The translations under genes and the position numbers were made by a program. A stretch of DNA of 47,500 nucleotides from Mesostigma viride. Lineage: Eukaryota > Streptophyta > Mesostigmatophyceae > Mesostigmatales > Mesostigmataceae. The stretch covers positions 1 through 47,500 of the forward strand of contig RPFO01001170.1 in assembly GCA_009746045.1 (NCBI GenBank), in the 5' to 3' direction. Of the stretch, positions 20,831-31,148 are shown one piece after another. The notes under the pieces were generated by a model. It was not told where the DNA came from. It worked only from the letters and a program-made list of their open reading frames with translations, and searched no databases. Each line of letters begins with the position of its first letter. Positions within the stretch are counted from its first letter, which is position 1.

Positions 20831-21170
20831 GCAGTGAGCGATCTGCGAGCTGCGGCTTGGGAAGTAGAAGAGCTGGCTGCAGTTCGGGACACATGAGTCT
20901 TTGCCAGGGCTGCAGCGTTTGGGATGAGGAAGCCCCAAATGATATGAGGAACACCCCTCCTTCAAGACTTCCCGCAAGGGGGAAGGAGGAAGATCTTTGC
21001 AAGGGCTGCAGCCTTTGGAGCACGCGGGTCTGGCTACAGCCATTTAGAGCTGCAGGCAAGGTTCAGCCTTTGGGACACAGAAATTCCAAACAATCATAGC
21101 CCTCCTGAGGGCTGGGCAGCCATGTGGTCAACCTCAGTGAGCATCGTATAGATGTCTCCAACTCTAGTCC

Positions 21171-23170
21171 ATTAATTAATTAATTAATTAATTAGGAACA
21201 TAACTCCGTTGGGAGTACGTGTAGCACATATCCCTGAGAAGGGGCATATGGCTTTTAATACATTCTGGGCTACTTCCTGCAAGGGTGGGAATGTAAGCTA
21301 CCCTTGCTCTAGGTGCGCCAGGGCACCTGCACCCCCATGATCTATCAAGCTATGCCCAGCTACGGGGGAGCCTGTCATGTGGGGGAAGATCATCATGGCT
21401 ATACAAGAGCTAGGGCATGGCTTCTCAACAGAGAGTGTCTCTCTGCATAGGCATAGCATGGCTAAATTCTTAGTGCACCATCCATGGGAGGTCCCATTAT
21501 AGGCATGGCAAGGCAAAATCATCCATTCTTAATGCATCATCCTTGGCCATTATGGGCACACATGCGCTGGGGCCGCGTGGTAGGCTAAGCCTTACTTATC
21601 TACACTATTGCTATAGTAGTATTTCCTAGACTGGGGTTGTTGAGGTGGCAGGGGGTCACCTGCCAGGGCTTGTGGTCGACGTGGATGACATCCCCCCTCC
21701 AGTTTACCGGTTTCCCCCCTGCGCTTTGCCGTATCTGGAGGTAGGTCGGCCATAGCTCGCGTCGCCGTTGTTGCTGGGCCAGGGTCAGGTCGTCGTCCAG
21801 CGTGAAGTGAGTCCTCGAGAGCTTCTTGCGGTTTTTAAGGAACAACAGCTTGTCCGCCATGTACTTAAAAGGTGAGGAGCACGGGTGCCGGGCCAGCCTT
21901 ACCCCGCGTGCGGGGGAGGCGAACAGCCGACATCCGCAGCTCACCAATAATGTGCATGGGGGCAAGAATGTCGCGCTTAAATGCCGTGAGAAGAGTCGTC
22001 GAGGTCTCATCTGCCGGCTGGTCGAAGTGCTTGACGATGACGTTGTGGCTGCGCTGGGTGCGGTCGGCCTCCTCGCGGAGGTCGAGGGCTTGTTGCTTAA
22101 GCTGTGCCGCGATGGTGGAGGTGGTGGAGGTGGCGTGGTGCTCCGTGCTTGAGCAGGTCCGCCCAGGTCTGGGTGGGAGGGGCGTCGCCGCCTGGGCCAG
22201 CAGAGGCCGGCTGGGCAGCGATGTCCTTCACCGACTGGGCGGTGATGCCGGCGGTGTTCTGCAGGCATTCGATTGCGATGGCGGAGTCCTTGAGACGCTG
22301 GTCGATGTCGAGGAGCTGGGCTTTGATGTCGGCGGTGGAGGTGGAGGTGGCAGTGGAGGTGGAGGCGAGGAGGGTGGAGGTACGTGGAGGTGACGGTGGT
22401 GGAAAGGTGAGGGAGCTCAGTAGCCAGCGTGCCGCCCATTGCCGCCACATCTGCGGCAAGGGGGGTCACGTGCTGCTGGAAGGCTTCCGTGAGGATGGAG
22501 CGGTATGTGGCTGCGGAGATGGTGGGGGCCCAGATCTCGCCGTCGGACTTCGTCAGCAGGGAGCAGAGAATCATGTGCTGAAGCTCGGGCCGGGGGTAGA
22601 GGCCCGTCAGCAGCAGGTCGCGGCTCTGTTTAGAATCAGTGCCGTCATATTCCAGGAGGCGGCGGATGCTGTGAAGGTGGAGGCACAGCTCAAGAAGCGA
22701 GGCGTAGTCCCCGAAGAAAATGCAATGCAGAGCAGTTGCCGGGGAAATGTTGTTGTACCAGTCGTGATCGTCGGCATGCATGGAAGGAGTGGGGCTTGAA
22801 ACGCGGTTCGCGTGGAAAGGATGAGCGGCTGCGTTTAGGGTCTGGCGATGCCAATGGCGAGGCCGCGGACTGGGAGCCGAGTGAACCACTAACGCTTGGC
22901 TAGGGTCACCGTTGCATCCGAGGCCGGGAGGCGAAGCTGCAGCCGGAGCTGCAGGCATATTTGCTTGCCGGCTCATCGCATCTTCCAAACTGCGATTCGT
23001 CGAGTTGCGTTTGCTCGACATAATATTGCGTAATAAGAGCTTCGGAAAATTATATCAGCATGTGCGTCTTCAGGAGAAAGACGAAGCGATTGTGATATTG
23101 CCGGCTGAATTCGGTGCTCAAACGTGAAAGTTATGAGCTCCGCCGTCAGCCGTGGCTATACCTCGTGGCT
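21171..23170 (-). mobile_element. ORF1-only non-autonomous LINE, copy 1
   Basis: On the minus strand the order is a leader with the CGTCTT/AAGACG hairpin (about 23170-23022), ORF1 (23021-21600) and a 430-bp 3' UTR without ORF2. Then come a hairpin with stem ACTCC/GGAGT and loop CAAC (21203-21216) and an ATTA-repeat tail (21171-21195). The element at 28926-30935 has the same layout and a closely similar 3' UTR. The last 45 nt resemble the ends of the ORF2-bearing copies (ATATGTGCTAC, then CTCC-CAAC-GGAG). It is therefore probably moved in trans by an ORF2 from that family. Confidence 0.75.
21600..23021 (-). pseudogene. LINE ORF1 protein of the ORF1-only element, two internal frame changes
   Basis: Although 21600-23021 is one open frame of 473 codons, comparison with the copy at 29440-30678 shows that its middle reads out of frame. 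The original protein leaves this frame near 22390 and returns near 21870. Segments in order are an N-terminal domain with D-H-D-W-Y-N-N and G-E-I-W-A-P-T-I-S-A, a coiled coil (A-D-I-K-A-Q-L-L-D-I-D-Q-R-L, 22300 region) and an RRM-like part with P-A-P-V-L-L-T-F. Then come F-T-L-D-D-D-L-T-L-A-Q-Q-Q-R-R-R-E-L-W and H-V-D-H-K-P-W-Q. The last block matches the C-terminal domain of L1-type ORF1. The open middle frame is a compositional accident. Confidence 0.7.
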
Positions 23171-23589
23171 CGTGGCTCGATGGATCTCCAGTCCATACGC
23201 TGTACAAAAAGAAGAACTCACTGAGGGAAGAAGCTCACCAAGGGAAGAGCTCGACCTATGGGGAAATTGTCGTTGGGACCGTCCAAAGTCCCCCACAAGC
23301 GCGCAGGATGCAATAACTATGTCGAAGAGATTAATAATGGGTACACTGAGGGTATACATGACCCAGCAATGTGAACAACGCTCTGCGAGGGTGAGCCCCA
23401 GGGGTTTGGGCGTCACAATCATGCAAGAAAAACTAGATTGACTGGTGTAATTAAAAACTTGCGTCTCGCATGGGAAGTGACGACCTTGAACAGCGCTAGC
23501 TTGACAGACAATCCGGCCAGGGCGGGCCGGGTAGGTTGCTCCACCAGCGCCGATGCTCGTGGAGCTGCATGCCGATCCGGGTCATCATG

Positions 23590-23880
23590 TCATCCTCGAT
23601 CGCAATCGGGGAGCCAACTGCATGCCGAGCTGGCAGCTTGAAGCGGCCTGAAGCAGGGTGGTTTTATTACCGTGGTGTTGTCTAAGAGGCGGAGCTGGGG
23701 CGGCCGGGGGCCCTGCCAGGCCGAGGCCGGGCCGCCATGGCCTCTGTATGAGTTTTTAGACCGAAAGCCACAGCACATGGCTGGCCTTAAGCGCCAGGCA
23801 GTTGTCCATGCAGCCAAAGCTGGCCGGGCAGATGCCGACTGCTCAATGAGCGTGATGTTGTCGGCATAAATGAGTTCAGC
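23590..23880 (-). pseudogene. Fragment of LINE reverse transcriptase
   Basis: On the minus strand from 23880 the frame reads L-I-Y-A-D-N-I-T-L-I-E-Q, the catalytic Y-A-D-D block of LINE RT with the second Asp changed to Asn. About 60 codons of the following region continue (A-W-T-T-A-W-R-L...). A matching but intact Y-A-D-D lies at about 26803-26814 on the + strand. It is a short, dead fragment. Confidence 0.6.
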
Positions 23881-24689
23881 GAGTCAAGTCTGTGTGCATT
23901 TGGGCGCCCCCCCTTTCCCAGGGCTCATAACATGAAACAGCTAGTAAATTGATTAATCTGCATGCGTCGATGTCTGCCTGCATGTAAGGAATGCATTCGT
24001 GCAGCTTGATCGACGATCGAGGCTTCCGAGGCGGCACCGCGCTAGGCGCGGGGCGAAAGCTGGACATACTCGCATGCTGTCCAGGGCTTTGCGCCCTAGC
24101 TCTAGCTCCGATCAGCTTATAGCCAACTTGGGGCTGAGTGCGCAAAGGCTTTATTAAGCGGGGGGAAGGGGAGTTATAGCTAGGCCTGCAGATCCCGGCC
24201 ACAGCTAAACTCGCGCAAAGCCGCGAACGCCATCATATTCAAAGGATGACGTCTGCAGTGCGTGGGTGGCTTGATAATTTCTTGGTTTATAATCAGTGTG
24301 GGTGAACTCTGGGTATATGCCCCTTATGAAAAACCCTGTGGGTGCAGGCTCCGGGAGAAGCCTCTATATTCGATCTTCTGCTGCACTATCAGGCCGGTAC
24401 AACATGCTGCCTACCCCCACGTACACCCGTCATCGAATGGCCGAGCGTACAGTCGTCTAGCTTGGATAGTCGGGATGACGCGGAGTTGCTAACTTGCTAT
24501 CTGCAACTCCAGACCTGGCCGGGCGAGTGAGTTGCTCCACTAGCTTGCCTTCGCGGGCCGGTGAATGAAGTATCCGCGTATAGAAAAGGATATGCGCGTT
24601 GAAAAGTACTATGTTATCTCACGCCGCACACACCCTAGCTGCCAGCCTCTTCCCACCCCCCTGCTGATACCGCGGGTCCTCGGCGCCCC
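23881..24689. other. Spacer without a supported gene
   Basis: I see no gene or clear element end here. Short ORFs on both strands carry no recognisable motif. Confidence 0.35.
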
Positions 24690-24930
24690 TTGCTGGGCCA
24701 ACGCCGGTACCACTCGCTGCGCATCGCTATACCTACAATGTCCGCACCCTGCCCGCGGGGGGGATGCCCCCCCACGGGCCATGCAACGAGGTGGTCGATC
24801 CACTACTGCCGCCTATTATATATGGCATGTTGATGTGCTCGGTGTACGAACGTTCTGTCACCCTTGCACTCCAGTGGCAACTGCTGTGCGGCCCGGCGCA
24901 TGCGCCGGGTCAAGGGGGGGTGGGCTTGTT
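24690..24930 (+). pseudogene. Fragment of LINE endonuclease
   Basis: The + strand encodes Y-T-Y-N-V-R-T-L-P-A-G near 24728 and, after decay, G-Q-G-G-V-G-L-L near 24905. These match the two ends of the endonuclease fragment at 10779-11087. The Q-E-H-R catalytic block is not recognisable. Confidence 0.55.
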
Positions 24931-25189
24931 GTGCTTGAATAGCTTGTAGCCCTAGCTTGTATCCATTGGTAGTCACTGCCGCCATGGCAGCCACCATGCT
25001 TAGACTGTTTGCCACGCTGTGCCACCATACCTAGTCACGTGCACCGCTCACACAAGGTACACAACCAGCCCTAGCCTTAGCTCAGCCCTTGTACAGCCAT
25101 GCTAGCTACGTCGTGGCTATGATCAGATCACTTGCCCACGCTCCTTGCTATGATATGCTCACATGCAGGTCTTATTAAAAATTATAACT

Positions 25190-25990
25190 AACCCTAAAAA
25201 ATTAAATTAAATTATAACATGCCTCCGGACGTTGGGAGATCATGTAGCACATATTCCTTGATTGATGGGTGGAGTGGAGGAAGCCGCGTAATCGAACTAT
25301 AACCTAACTCTTAGCTATCTAGTAGTCTAGAAAATCCTAGCTACACTACGCATCAAAACGCCTCCTCCTCTTGGGGGGAGGTGGCTTGCCCACAGTGGCG
25401 GGCGTGTGAGCCTTGACAATTAATCTTCTGCCACCGCGTCTTGTTCTGCATGGCAGTCCAAAGAAGGGATCGAGAGAGAGCGGATGCGGTGTTCAAACTG
25501 CATGGGCTGGGACCACGAGGTCGGCCAACAACATCTGGGTGTAGTTCGTGGCATTTTTCCCTACCCTTTTTGGAATGTCCTTGGGGCCAGGCCAGGTCAA
25601 AATATGCCGCCCTGGCTGGCCAAGCCGCTGGCGGGGGGCCGGCTAGACCAAGGGCGGTGTCGACCTGGCTGGTGCGAGCAAGATGTCCTACATTAATGCT
25701 ATCCTACGCTGCCTAATCTCGTCCGAAGTACGAGACATACCCTGATACAAAGACTCTAATTTGACCTACGCTTGGAAAACCCTACGTTCAGGACCTGTCG
25801 GAGCATCCTGTAAAACGTGCCGTCTAGCTTAGCTGCCAGTGCACGTTTCCGTGAGTGTCCACGCCTCGGCGCCATACGTGAGCACCGTGAGGACGAGGAC
25901 CTTGAAGAGCATGCGCTTGCGGTGCTCGCCCATGCAGGCCCTTCGAGCGCCACTGAGTAGGTGTTGAGCAGCCTGGTCTTATTGCACCCG
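25190..25990 (-). mobile_element. LINE ORF2 C-terminal part and 3' end, 5'-truncated
   Basis: On the minus strand the order is a post-RT region (near 25990-25800; L-N-T-Y-S-V-A-L and K-L-D-G-T-F-Y-R-M-L), a Cys-poor linker, then W-T-A-M-Q-N-K-T-R-W-Q-K-I (about 25460) and a 3' UTR. The UTR shares TCTAGACTA, GATTACGCGGCTTCCTCCAC and GTGCTACATGATCTCCCAAC with the copies ending at 27945 and 31963. The hairpin is degenerate (8-nt loop, 25223-25238) and an AATTT-type tail follows. It supplies the uninterrupted version of the site that carries a tail-only insertion at 27435. Confidence 0.65.
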
Positions 25991-26009
25991 CAAAACTTGC
26001 CGGATCGTC

Positions 26010-26185
26010 TACCGTGTCCGATTGCAGCTGTGGCATGCCTAGCTCTGGCATGAAGGAGAAAGGGGGTCTCTGCCCTTTCTTCCTGTTGTGCACATACAGG
26101 GATTAAAATTAAGCAATAAAGCATGCACTTTGGTGCTCCGTGACTCCCCAACGGGAGCACGACTGCACGAGTTTAATTAATTAAT
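26010..26185 (+). repeat. LINE/SINE 3' end, second copy of the 15590 family
   Basis: It shares blocks with 15590-15735 and ends in a hairpin with stem CTCCC/GGGAG and loop CAAC (26144-26157), then TTTAATTAATTAA. It is joined head-on to the truncated 5' side of the minus-strand LINE at 25990. A further AT-rich stretch of AAATATAAATAAAC type reaches 26238. Confidence 0.6.
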
Positions 26186-26669
26186 CAATCAACTAATTAA
26201 ATATAAATAAACTATAAACTATAAATATTAATTAATTGTTGTGCTCGATCCCCCACCGCTGCCGCCCATTGAACTCGTGGACCACAAACTTTGCTCTAAT
26301 CGGATCCTTAATTCAGTGAGATCCCACGTACCAATACATCGTGGCCATCTTGGTGGATGCCATGCAGTGCGACCCTGCCCGTGGGCCACGGGGGCTGCAT
26401 GTACACGCCGCGCCTTAGTAGTAACCAACAGCATTGCCAACACCCCCCTCATCCTTGAGCAACTACTCACTGACTGAGGGTGACTTGACAGCTGCCAATA
26501 CGCTGTTCAGTGAGGGCTCACGTACAGGCAGTAGTGCGGACTGCGGAAGGCACCACCCCACCATTCCCCCTTCACCATGCACGGGGTGTGGCAACTAGGT
26601 TGTGTCCTGTCCCCATATCTGTTCATTTTTGTCGTGGATCACGTCATGCGCCGGGCACGTGTGCACTTT

Positions 26670-26712
26670 ACTGCTCTTAAGTTTAATTAATTAATTAATT
26701 ACTGCTCTTAAG
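26670..26712. repeat. Tail-only insertion with 12-14 bp target duplication, site 1
   Basis: ACTGCTCTTAAG occurs at 26670-26681 and again at 26701-26712. Between them is only TTTAATTAATTAATTAATT. Removing the insert and one duplicate (31 nt) restores an open RT frame reading H-F-T-A-L-K-L-G-V-R-A-R-L-G-L. Confidence 0.8.
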
Positions 26713-27423
26713 CTAGGGGTTCGAGCCCGGCTTGGACTGTTGGACATCCTTAACGAGTGCGAACACGGCGGCGGTGGCCCTGGCTACCGCCTGGGCGACC
26801 TGATTTATGCGGATGATACCACGTCCCTCACTTTGCGCGCCCTGAGCACATTCAGACCTGGCTGGACTGCCTGGGCTCGGAGGCGTGGGTGGTCGCCTGG
26901 TCGGTGGCCAGTTGGAGATTAGTGTCATTAAACTGAGGCGATGGTGATTGGGGCTTCCAGTCGCCCGCCGCTGCGCCGCGGCTGCTAGACGGGACAGAGG
27001 TCCCGCTCAGTGGTCGCTTCAAATTGTTGGGGAGCACGCGACTCCCCGACACCGCCGACGATGTGGACTGTCATCCGCATCGTCCTGGCCTAAGCTAGGC
27101 TTCGTTCGCTCAACCCCTACTCGGGCGCTCGAAGTGCCTTGGCGAGCGCCGCAAGCGCATGCTCTTCAATTAAGGTCCTCGTCCTCACAGTGCTTACGTA
27201 TATGCACAGTGCTTACGTATGTGCATGGCGCCGAGTCTGGCATGGACACTCACGGACACGCCGGCCAAGCTAGACGGCACGATTTACCGGATCATTGCTC
27301 TGACAGGTCCTGAATGTAGGGTTTTCCACGCATGTATAGGTCATTAATTAGAGTCTTTGTATCAGGGTATGCCTCGCATTTCGGACGCCAGATTAGGCAG
27401 CGTATGATAGCATTTGTAAGACA

Positions 27424-27456
27424 TCTTGCTCGCATAATTAATTAATCTTGCTCGCA
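27424..27456. repeat. Tail-only insertion with 11 bp target duplication, site 2
   Basis: TCTTGCTCGCA at 27424-27434 is repeated at 27446-27456 around an 11-nt TAATTAATTAA insert. The paralogous minus-strand copy near 25674-25692 has the undivided sequence GACATCTTGCTCGCACCAG, which is the empty site. Confidence 0.85.
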
Positions 27457-27945
27457 CCAGTCCTGGGTAGATACCGCCCTTGTTCTGGCCGGCCCCCAGC
27501 GGCTCGGCCGGCCAAGCCAGGCGGCACATCCTGACCTGGCCTGGCCCCAAGGACATTCCTAGAAAGCTGGGTAAACCTGCCATGAACTACATCCAGATGA
27601 ATTGCTGGCCGGGCGACCTATAGTGGTCCCAGCTCAGTTTTGAACACCGCATTCACTCCCTCGCTCTTCTTTGGACTGCTATGCATGCGCCGCGGTGGCA
27701 GAAGATTGTCGATCCAGGCTGACACGCCAGCCCCTGTGGGCAAGCCCCCTCCCCCCAAGCGGAACTTTAATAGGGCGCTTTGCTGAGTAGTGTAGTTAGG
27801 ATTTTCTAGACTAGATAGCTTGGAGTTAGCTTATAGTTCGATTATAAGCGGCTTCCTCCACTCCACCCATCCAGCAAGGAATATGTGCTGCATGATCTCC
27901 CAACGGAGTCATGTTATAATTCATGTTTAATTTAATTTTAACATA

Positions 27946-28420
27946 CGCTGTTTGCTAAGCCGCCTGATGCGCTAGGACCTTTGTGGGCCCCGCGCGCAGG
28001 GCGGAGCCCTGGCTCGGTACGTTACTACTCCCCTGGCCGGCGGTGTGTTTGCTTAAGGACTACATACTTGTGCGCAAGTGCTGGCGTTCTGCCGTTTGCC
28101 AGCCATAATTGCCCGCGCACAGCTAGACCACTGGTGACTATACCTATCGATGTGGGCCGGCCCTGCGGGCGGGCTTAGGACTGCATGGCCAACCATGGGT
28201 GCCGTCTGCGATTATATAAGCACCTTCCTGTGGGGCATGCTCCTGCATGTTTTATCCCCACGGGCCCCGCAGCCCATTGGGAGAATGCAGGGTAGAAGTC
28301 CTCAGGTCGGGTGGAGGATATTGCCGGTGAGGACAGCCGCTACACACTAGCTACCGCCTCGTCTGCCATAACAGTAGAGGACAGCTCAGATGAGGATTAT
28401 ATCCCGACCCCTCTAGTGAC
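27946..28420 (+). other. Spacer between LINE copies
   Basis: No recognised gene. A short acidic reading frame (E-D-S-S-D-E-D-Y-I-P, about 28375) precedes the ORF1 fragment and could belong to it, but it has no match in the other copies. Confidence 0.3.
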
Positions 28421-28423
28421 CAT

Positions 28424-28925
28424 ATGGTTGGGCGCAGCCACAATGTCATCGTCAAGCACTTCGACCAGCCGGCAGGTGAGACCGTCCACGAGCCTTCTCG
28501 ATTTAAGCGCGCCATTTTTGCCCCCATGCAACTCACTGGTGAGCTGCGGATGTCGGCTGTCCGCCTCCCCTGTGCGCGGGGTAAGGCTGGCCCGGCACCC
28601 GTGCTCCTCACCTTTAAGTACATGGCGGACAAGCGCTGGCGTTCCTTAAATGCCGCAAGAAGCTCTCGGAGACTCGCTTCACGCTGGACGACGACTTGAC
28701 CCTGGCCCAGCAACAGCGGCGACGCGAGCTATGGCCGACCTACCTTCAGCTTGTCAAGAGTTAATTCAGCTTGTCAAGGCTCGATCACACGCCAGCCCCT
28801 GTGGGCGAGCCGCCTCCCCCCAAGAGGAGGAGCCGTTTTGATGAGTAGCGTAGATAGGCTTTTCTAGACTAGATAGCTTAGAGTTAGGTTAGTTCGATTA
28901 CGCGGCTTCCTCCACTCCACCCATC
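28424..28925 (+). mobile_element. Internally deleted LINE: ORF1 C-terminal part joined to the ORF2 end
   Basis: The + strand reads S-H-N-V-I-V-K-H-F-D-Q-P-A-G, P-A-P-V-L-L-T-F-K-Y-M-A-D-K and, after one frame change, T-L-D-D-D-L-T-L-A-Q-Q-Q-R-R-R-E-L-W from ORF1. At about 28750 it passes directly into the last 20 or so codons of ORF2 (P-V-G-E-P-P-P-P-K type) and its 3' UTR. It lacks the last 50 nt with the hairpin and joins tail-to-tail with the next element at about 28926. The deletion removes the rest of ORF2. Confidence 0.6.
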
Positions 28926-30935
28926 AATTAATTAATTAATTAGAAACATAACTCCATTGGGAGTACATGTAGCACATATCCCTGAGAAGGGGCATATCGG
29001 GCTTTTAATACATTCTGGGCTACTTCCTGCAAGGGTGGGAATGTAAGCTACCCAAGGTTGCTCTAGGTGCACCATGGCCAGGGCACCGTACTCTGCACCC
29101 TCATGATCTTCACACTATGCCCAGCTAAGGGGGAGTATGTCATGTGGGGGAAGATCATCATGGCTGTACAAGAGCTAGCCGGGCATGGCTTCTCGACAGA
29201 GAGCATCTCTCTGCATGGCATAGCATGGCTAAATTCTTAATGCGACATCCATGGGGGTCCCATTATAGGCAGGGCGCGGCTAAATTCTGTTCAAAGGCAT
29301 CATCCATGCATGGGGGCCATTATGGGCGCACATGCGCGTGGGCCACATGCTAGGCTATAAGCCTGCAACTAATCTACACTACTGGTATATATTCCCTAGT
29401 CTGAGGTGGCAGGGGGGGCCTAGCTGCCAGGGCTTGTGGTCAACGTGGATGACCGCCCCCCTCCAGTATACCGGCTTCCCCCTTGCGCTCTGCCGGAGCT
29501 GAAGGTAGGTCGGCCATAGCTCGCGTCGCCGCTGTTGCTGGGCCAGGGTCAAGTCGTCGTCCAGCGTGAAGCGAGTCGATCTCCGAGAGCTTCTTGCGGC
29601 ATTTAAGGAACGCCAGCTTGTCCGCCATGTACTTAAAGGTGAGGAGCACGGGTGCCGGGCCAGCCTTCCCCCGCGCGCGGGGGAGGCGGACAGCCAACAT
29701 GTCCAGCTCACCAGTGAGTAGCATGGGGGCAAAAACGTCGCGCTTAAATGCCTCAAGAAGGCTCGTGGAGGTCTCACCTGCCGGCTGGTCGAAGTGCTTG
29801 ACGATGACATTGTGGCTGCGCCGGGCGATGTCGGCTTCCTCGCGAAGGTCGAGGGCTTGTTGCTTGAGTTGTGCCGTGATGGTGGAGGTGGTGGAGGTGG
29901 TGTGCTGCTTAAAAGCAAGTCCGCCCAGGTGGAGGGAGCATCGCCGGCCGGGCCAGCGCAGGCCCCGGCTGGGCGGCGATGGACATCCTTCGATCACCGC
30001 CTGGGCGGTGAGGCCGGCAGTGTCATGCAAGCTCTCAAGGGCGTTGGCGGTGGCTTGAAGGCGTTGATCGAGGTCGAGGAGCTGGGCTTTGATGTCGGCA
30101 GTGGAGGCGGAAATGGCAGTGGCGGTGGCGGTGAGGTGAGGAAGTTCAGCAGCCAGCGGGCCACCCATTGCATCATTGCTGCGACGTCAGCAGCAAGGGG
30201 GGTCACCGGTCACGTGCTGCTGGAAGGCTTCCATGAGGATGGAACGGAGGGTGGGGGCGGAGATGGATGGAGCCCAGATCTCACCGTCAGAGCCGCTGGA
30301 GAAGGGAGTTGAGGATGGCATGCTGGAAGACGTACGGGGCGGGGGGAGCCGAAAACCATGCTGACGTTGTGCCAGCGACGGCCGTCGGTGACGAGGAGGC
30401 GTCCGGTGGCGTGGAGATGGATGCACAATTAAGTCGTAAAGCGAGGCGTAGATCCCCGTAGAAGATGCAGTCCAGAGCATCGGACGGACTGACATGTTGG
30501 TCCAGTCGTGATCATCGACCTGGAAAGGTTTGAGCCGAAAGCGCGGTTCCGAGGGGCGTGAAGACCCTCCTGTTTTGTCGGCTGAGCGGGCGCGTTTAGG
30601 GTCAGGCGATGCCAATATGGCGAGGTGCATTGAGGCCGGGAGGTTGCTGGGCGACCACCAGTGCACGACTAGTGTCACCGCTGCATGCCTGCCGGATCTG
30701 GCGAAGCGGCAGCCTCAGCTGGCAGCCGCATTGTCAAAGGCGAGCGCATCCGCCAAACTGCGTTGCGTCGAGGGGCGTTTGCTCGTCATATATTGCGTAA
30801 TAGAGTCGGAAAATTATACCAGCATGTGCGTCTTAGAAAGACGAAGCGATAGTGATATTCGCGGCTAAATTCGGTGCTCAAACGTGAAAGTTATGAGCTC
30901 CGCCGTCAGCCATGGCTACCTCGTGGCTCGGGGCG
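28926..30935 (-). mobile_element. ORF1-only non-autonomous LINE, copy 2
   Basis: It has the same order as copy 1 on the minus strand: leader with CGTCTT-AGA-AAGACG hairpin (30826-30842), ORF1 (about 30678-29400) and a roughly 450-bp 3' UTR. The hairpin ACTCC/GGAGT has loop CAAT (28951-28964), and the ATTA tail is at 28926-28942. The 3' UTR matches copy 1 over nearly its whole length (for example CCTGAGAAGGGGCATAT and ATACATTCTGGGCTACTTCC), with small insertions and deletions. No ORF2 sequence was seen. Confidence 0.75.
29400..30678 (-). pseudogene. LINE ORF1 protein of ORF1-only copy 2, frameshifted
   Basis: The N-terminal domain (30678-30187) includes G-E-I-W-A-P and A-F-Q-Q-H-V-T. The coiled coil (D-I-K-A-Q-L-L-D-L-D-Q-R-L, 30110-30060) and RRM-like part (S-H-N-V-I-V-K-H-F-D-Q-P-A-G, then P-A-P-V-L-L-T-F-K-Y-M-A-D-K-L) lie in 29440-30168. 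The C-terminal domain (T-L-D-D-D-L-T-L-A-Q-Q-Q, then H-V-D-H-K-P-W-Q) is in the frame ending near 29379. At least two frame changes separate these parts. Confidence 0.65.
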
Positions 30936-31022
30936 CATCCATCCATCAGTCCACCCATCCATCCTGGAATATGTGCTACATGATCTCCCAACAGAGGCAT
31001 GCTATAATTTAATTCAATTTAA
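30936..31022 (+). repeat. LINE 3' end, extreme 5' truncation
   Basis: Only the last 85 or so bp of the ORF2-family 3' UTR are present: ATATGTGCTACATGATCTCC, then CAAC, an imperfect stem partner (AGAG) and an AATTT-type tail. It abuts the 5' end of ORF1-only copy 2 on its left. Confidence 0.6.
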
Positions 31023-31135
31023 TTTTACCTTCAGCTCCGGCAGAGCGCAGGGGGGAAGCCGGTATACTGGAGGGGGGCGGTCATCCACGTTGACCACAAG
31101 CCCTGGCAGGCACCTCCTGCCACCTCAGACTAGCT
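31023..31135 (+). pseudogene. ORF1 C-terminal fragment
   Basis: It encodes L-R-Q-S-A-G-G-K-P-V-Y-W-R-G-A-V-I-H-V and the following D-H-K-P-W-Q, identical or nearly so to the ORF1 end at 29420-29500 on the other strand. It starts exactly after the tail of the preceding LINE end. Confidence 0.6.
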
Positions 31136-31148
31136 AGGGAATATTAAT

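Larger units (their letters stand above)
26550..27945 (+). mobile_element. LINE ORF2 from RT to 3' tail, decayed, carrying two tail-only insertions
   Basis: From about 26590 the + strand reads G-C-V-L-S-P-Y-L-F-I-F-V-V-D-H, an RT block. The RT continues with L-G-L-L-D-I-L-N-E-C and L-I-Y-A-D-D-T-T-S-L (Y-A-D-D at about 26803-26814). Degraded post-RT sequence (27090-27310), a C-terminal region (27540-27760, G-K-P-x-M-N-Y-I-Q-M) and the 3' UTR follow. The UTR ends with hairpin CTCC-CAAC-GGAG (27897-27908) and a TTTAATTTAATTTT tail. Two short insertions of TTAA-repeat with target duplications interrupt it at 26682 and 27435. Removing the first restores the RT frame. Confidence 0.7.

Noticed and set aside
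21826-22799. Plus-strand ORFs of 100-230 codons opposite the LINE ORF1
   Set aside because: Gly/Val-rich shadows of the minus-strand ORF1 coiled coil; no conserved motif.
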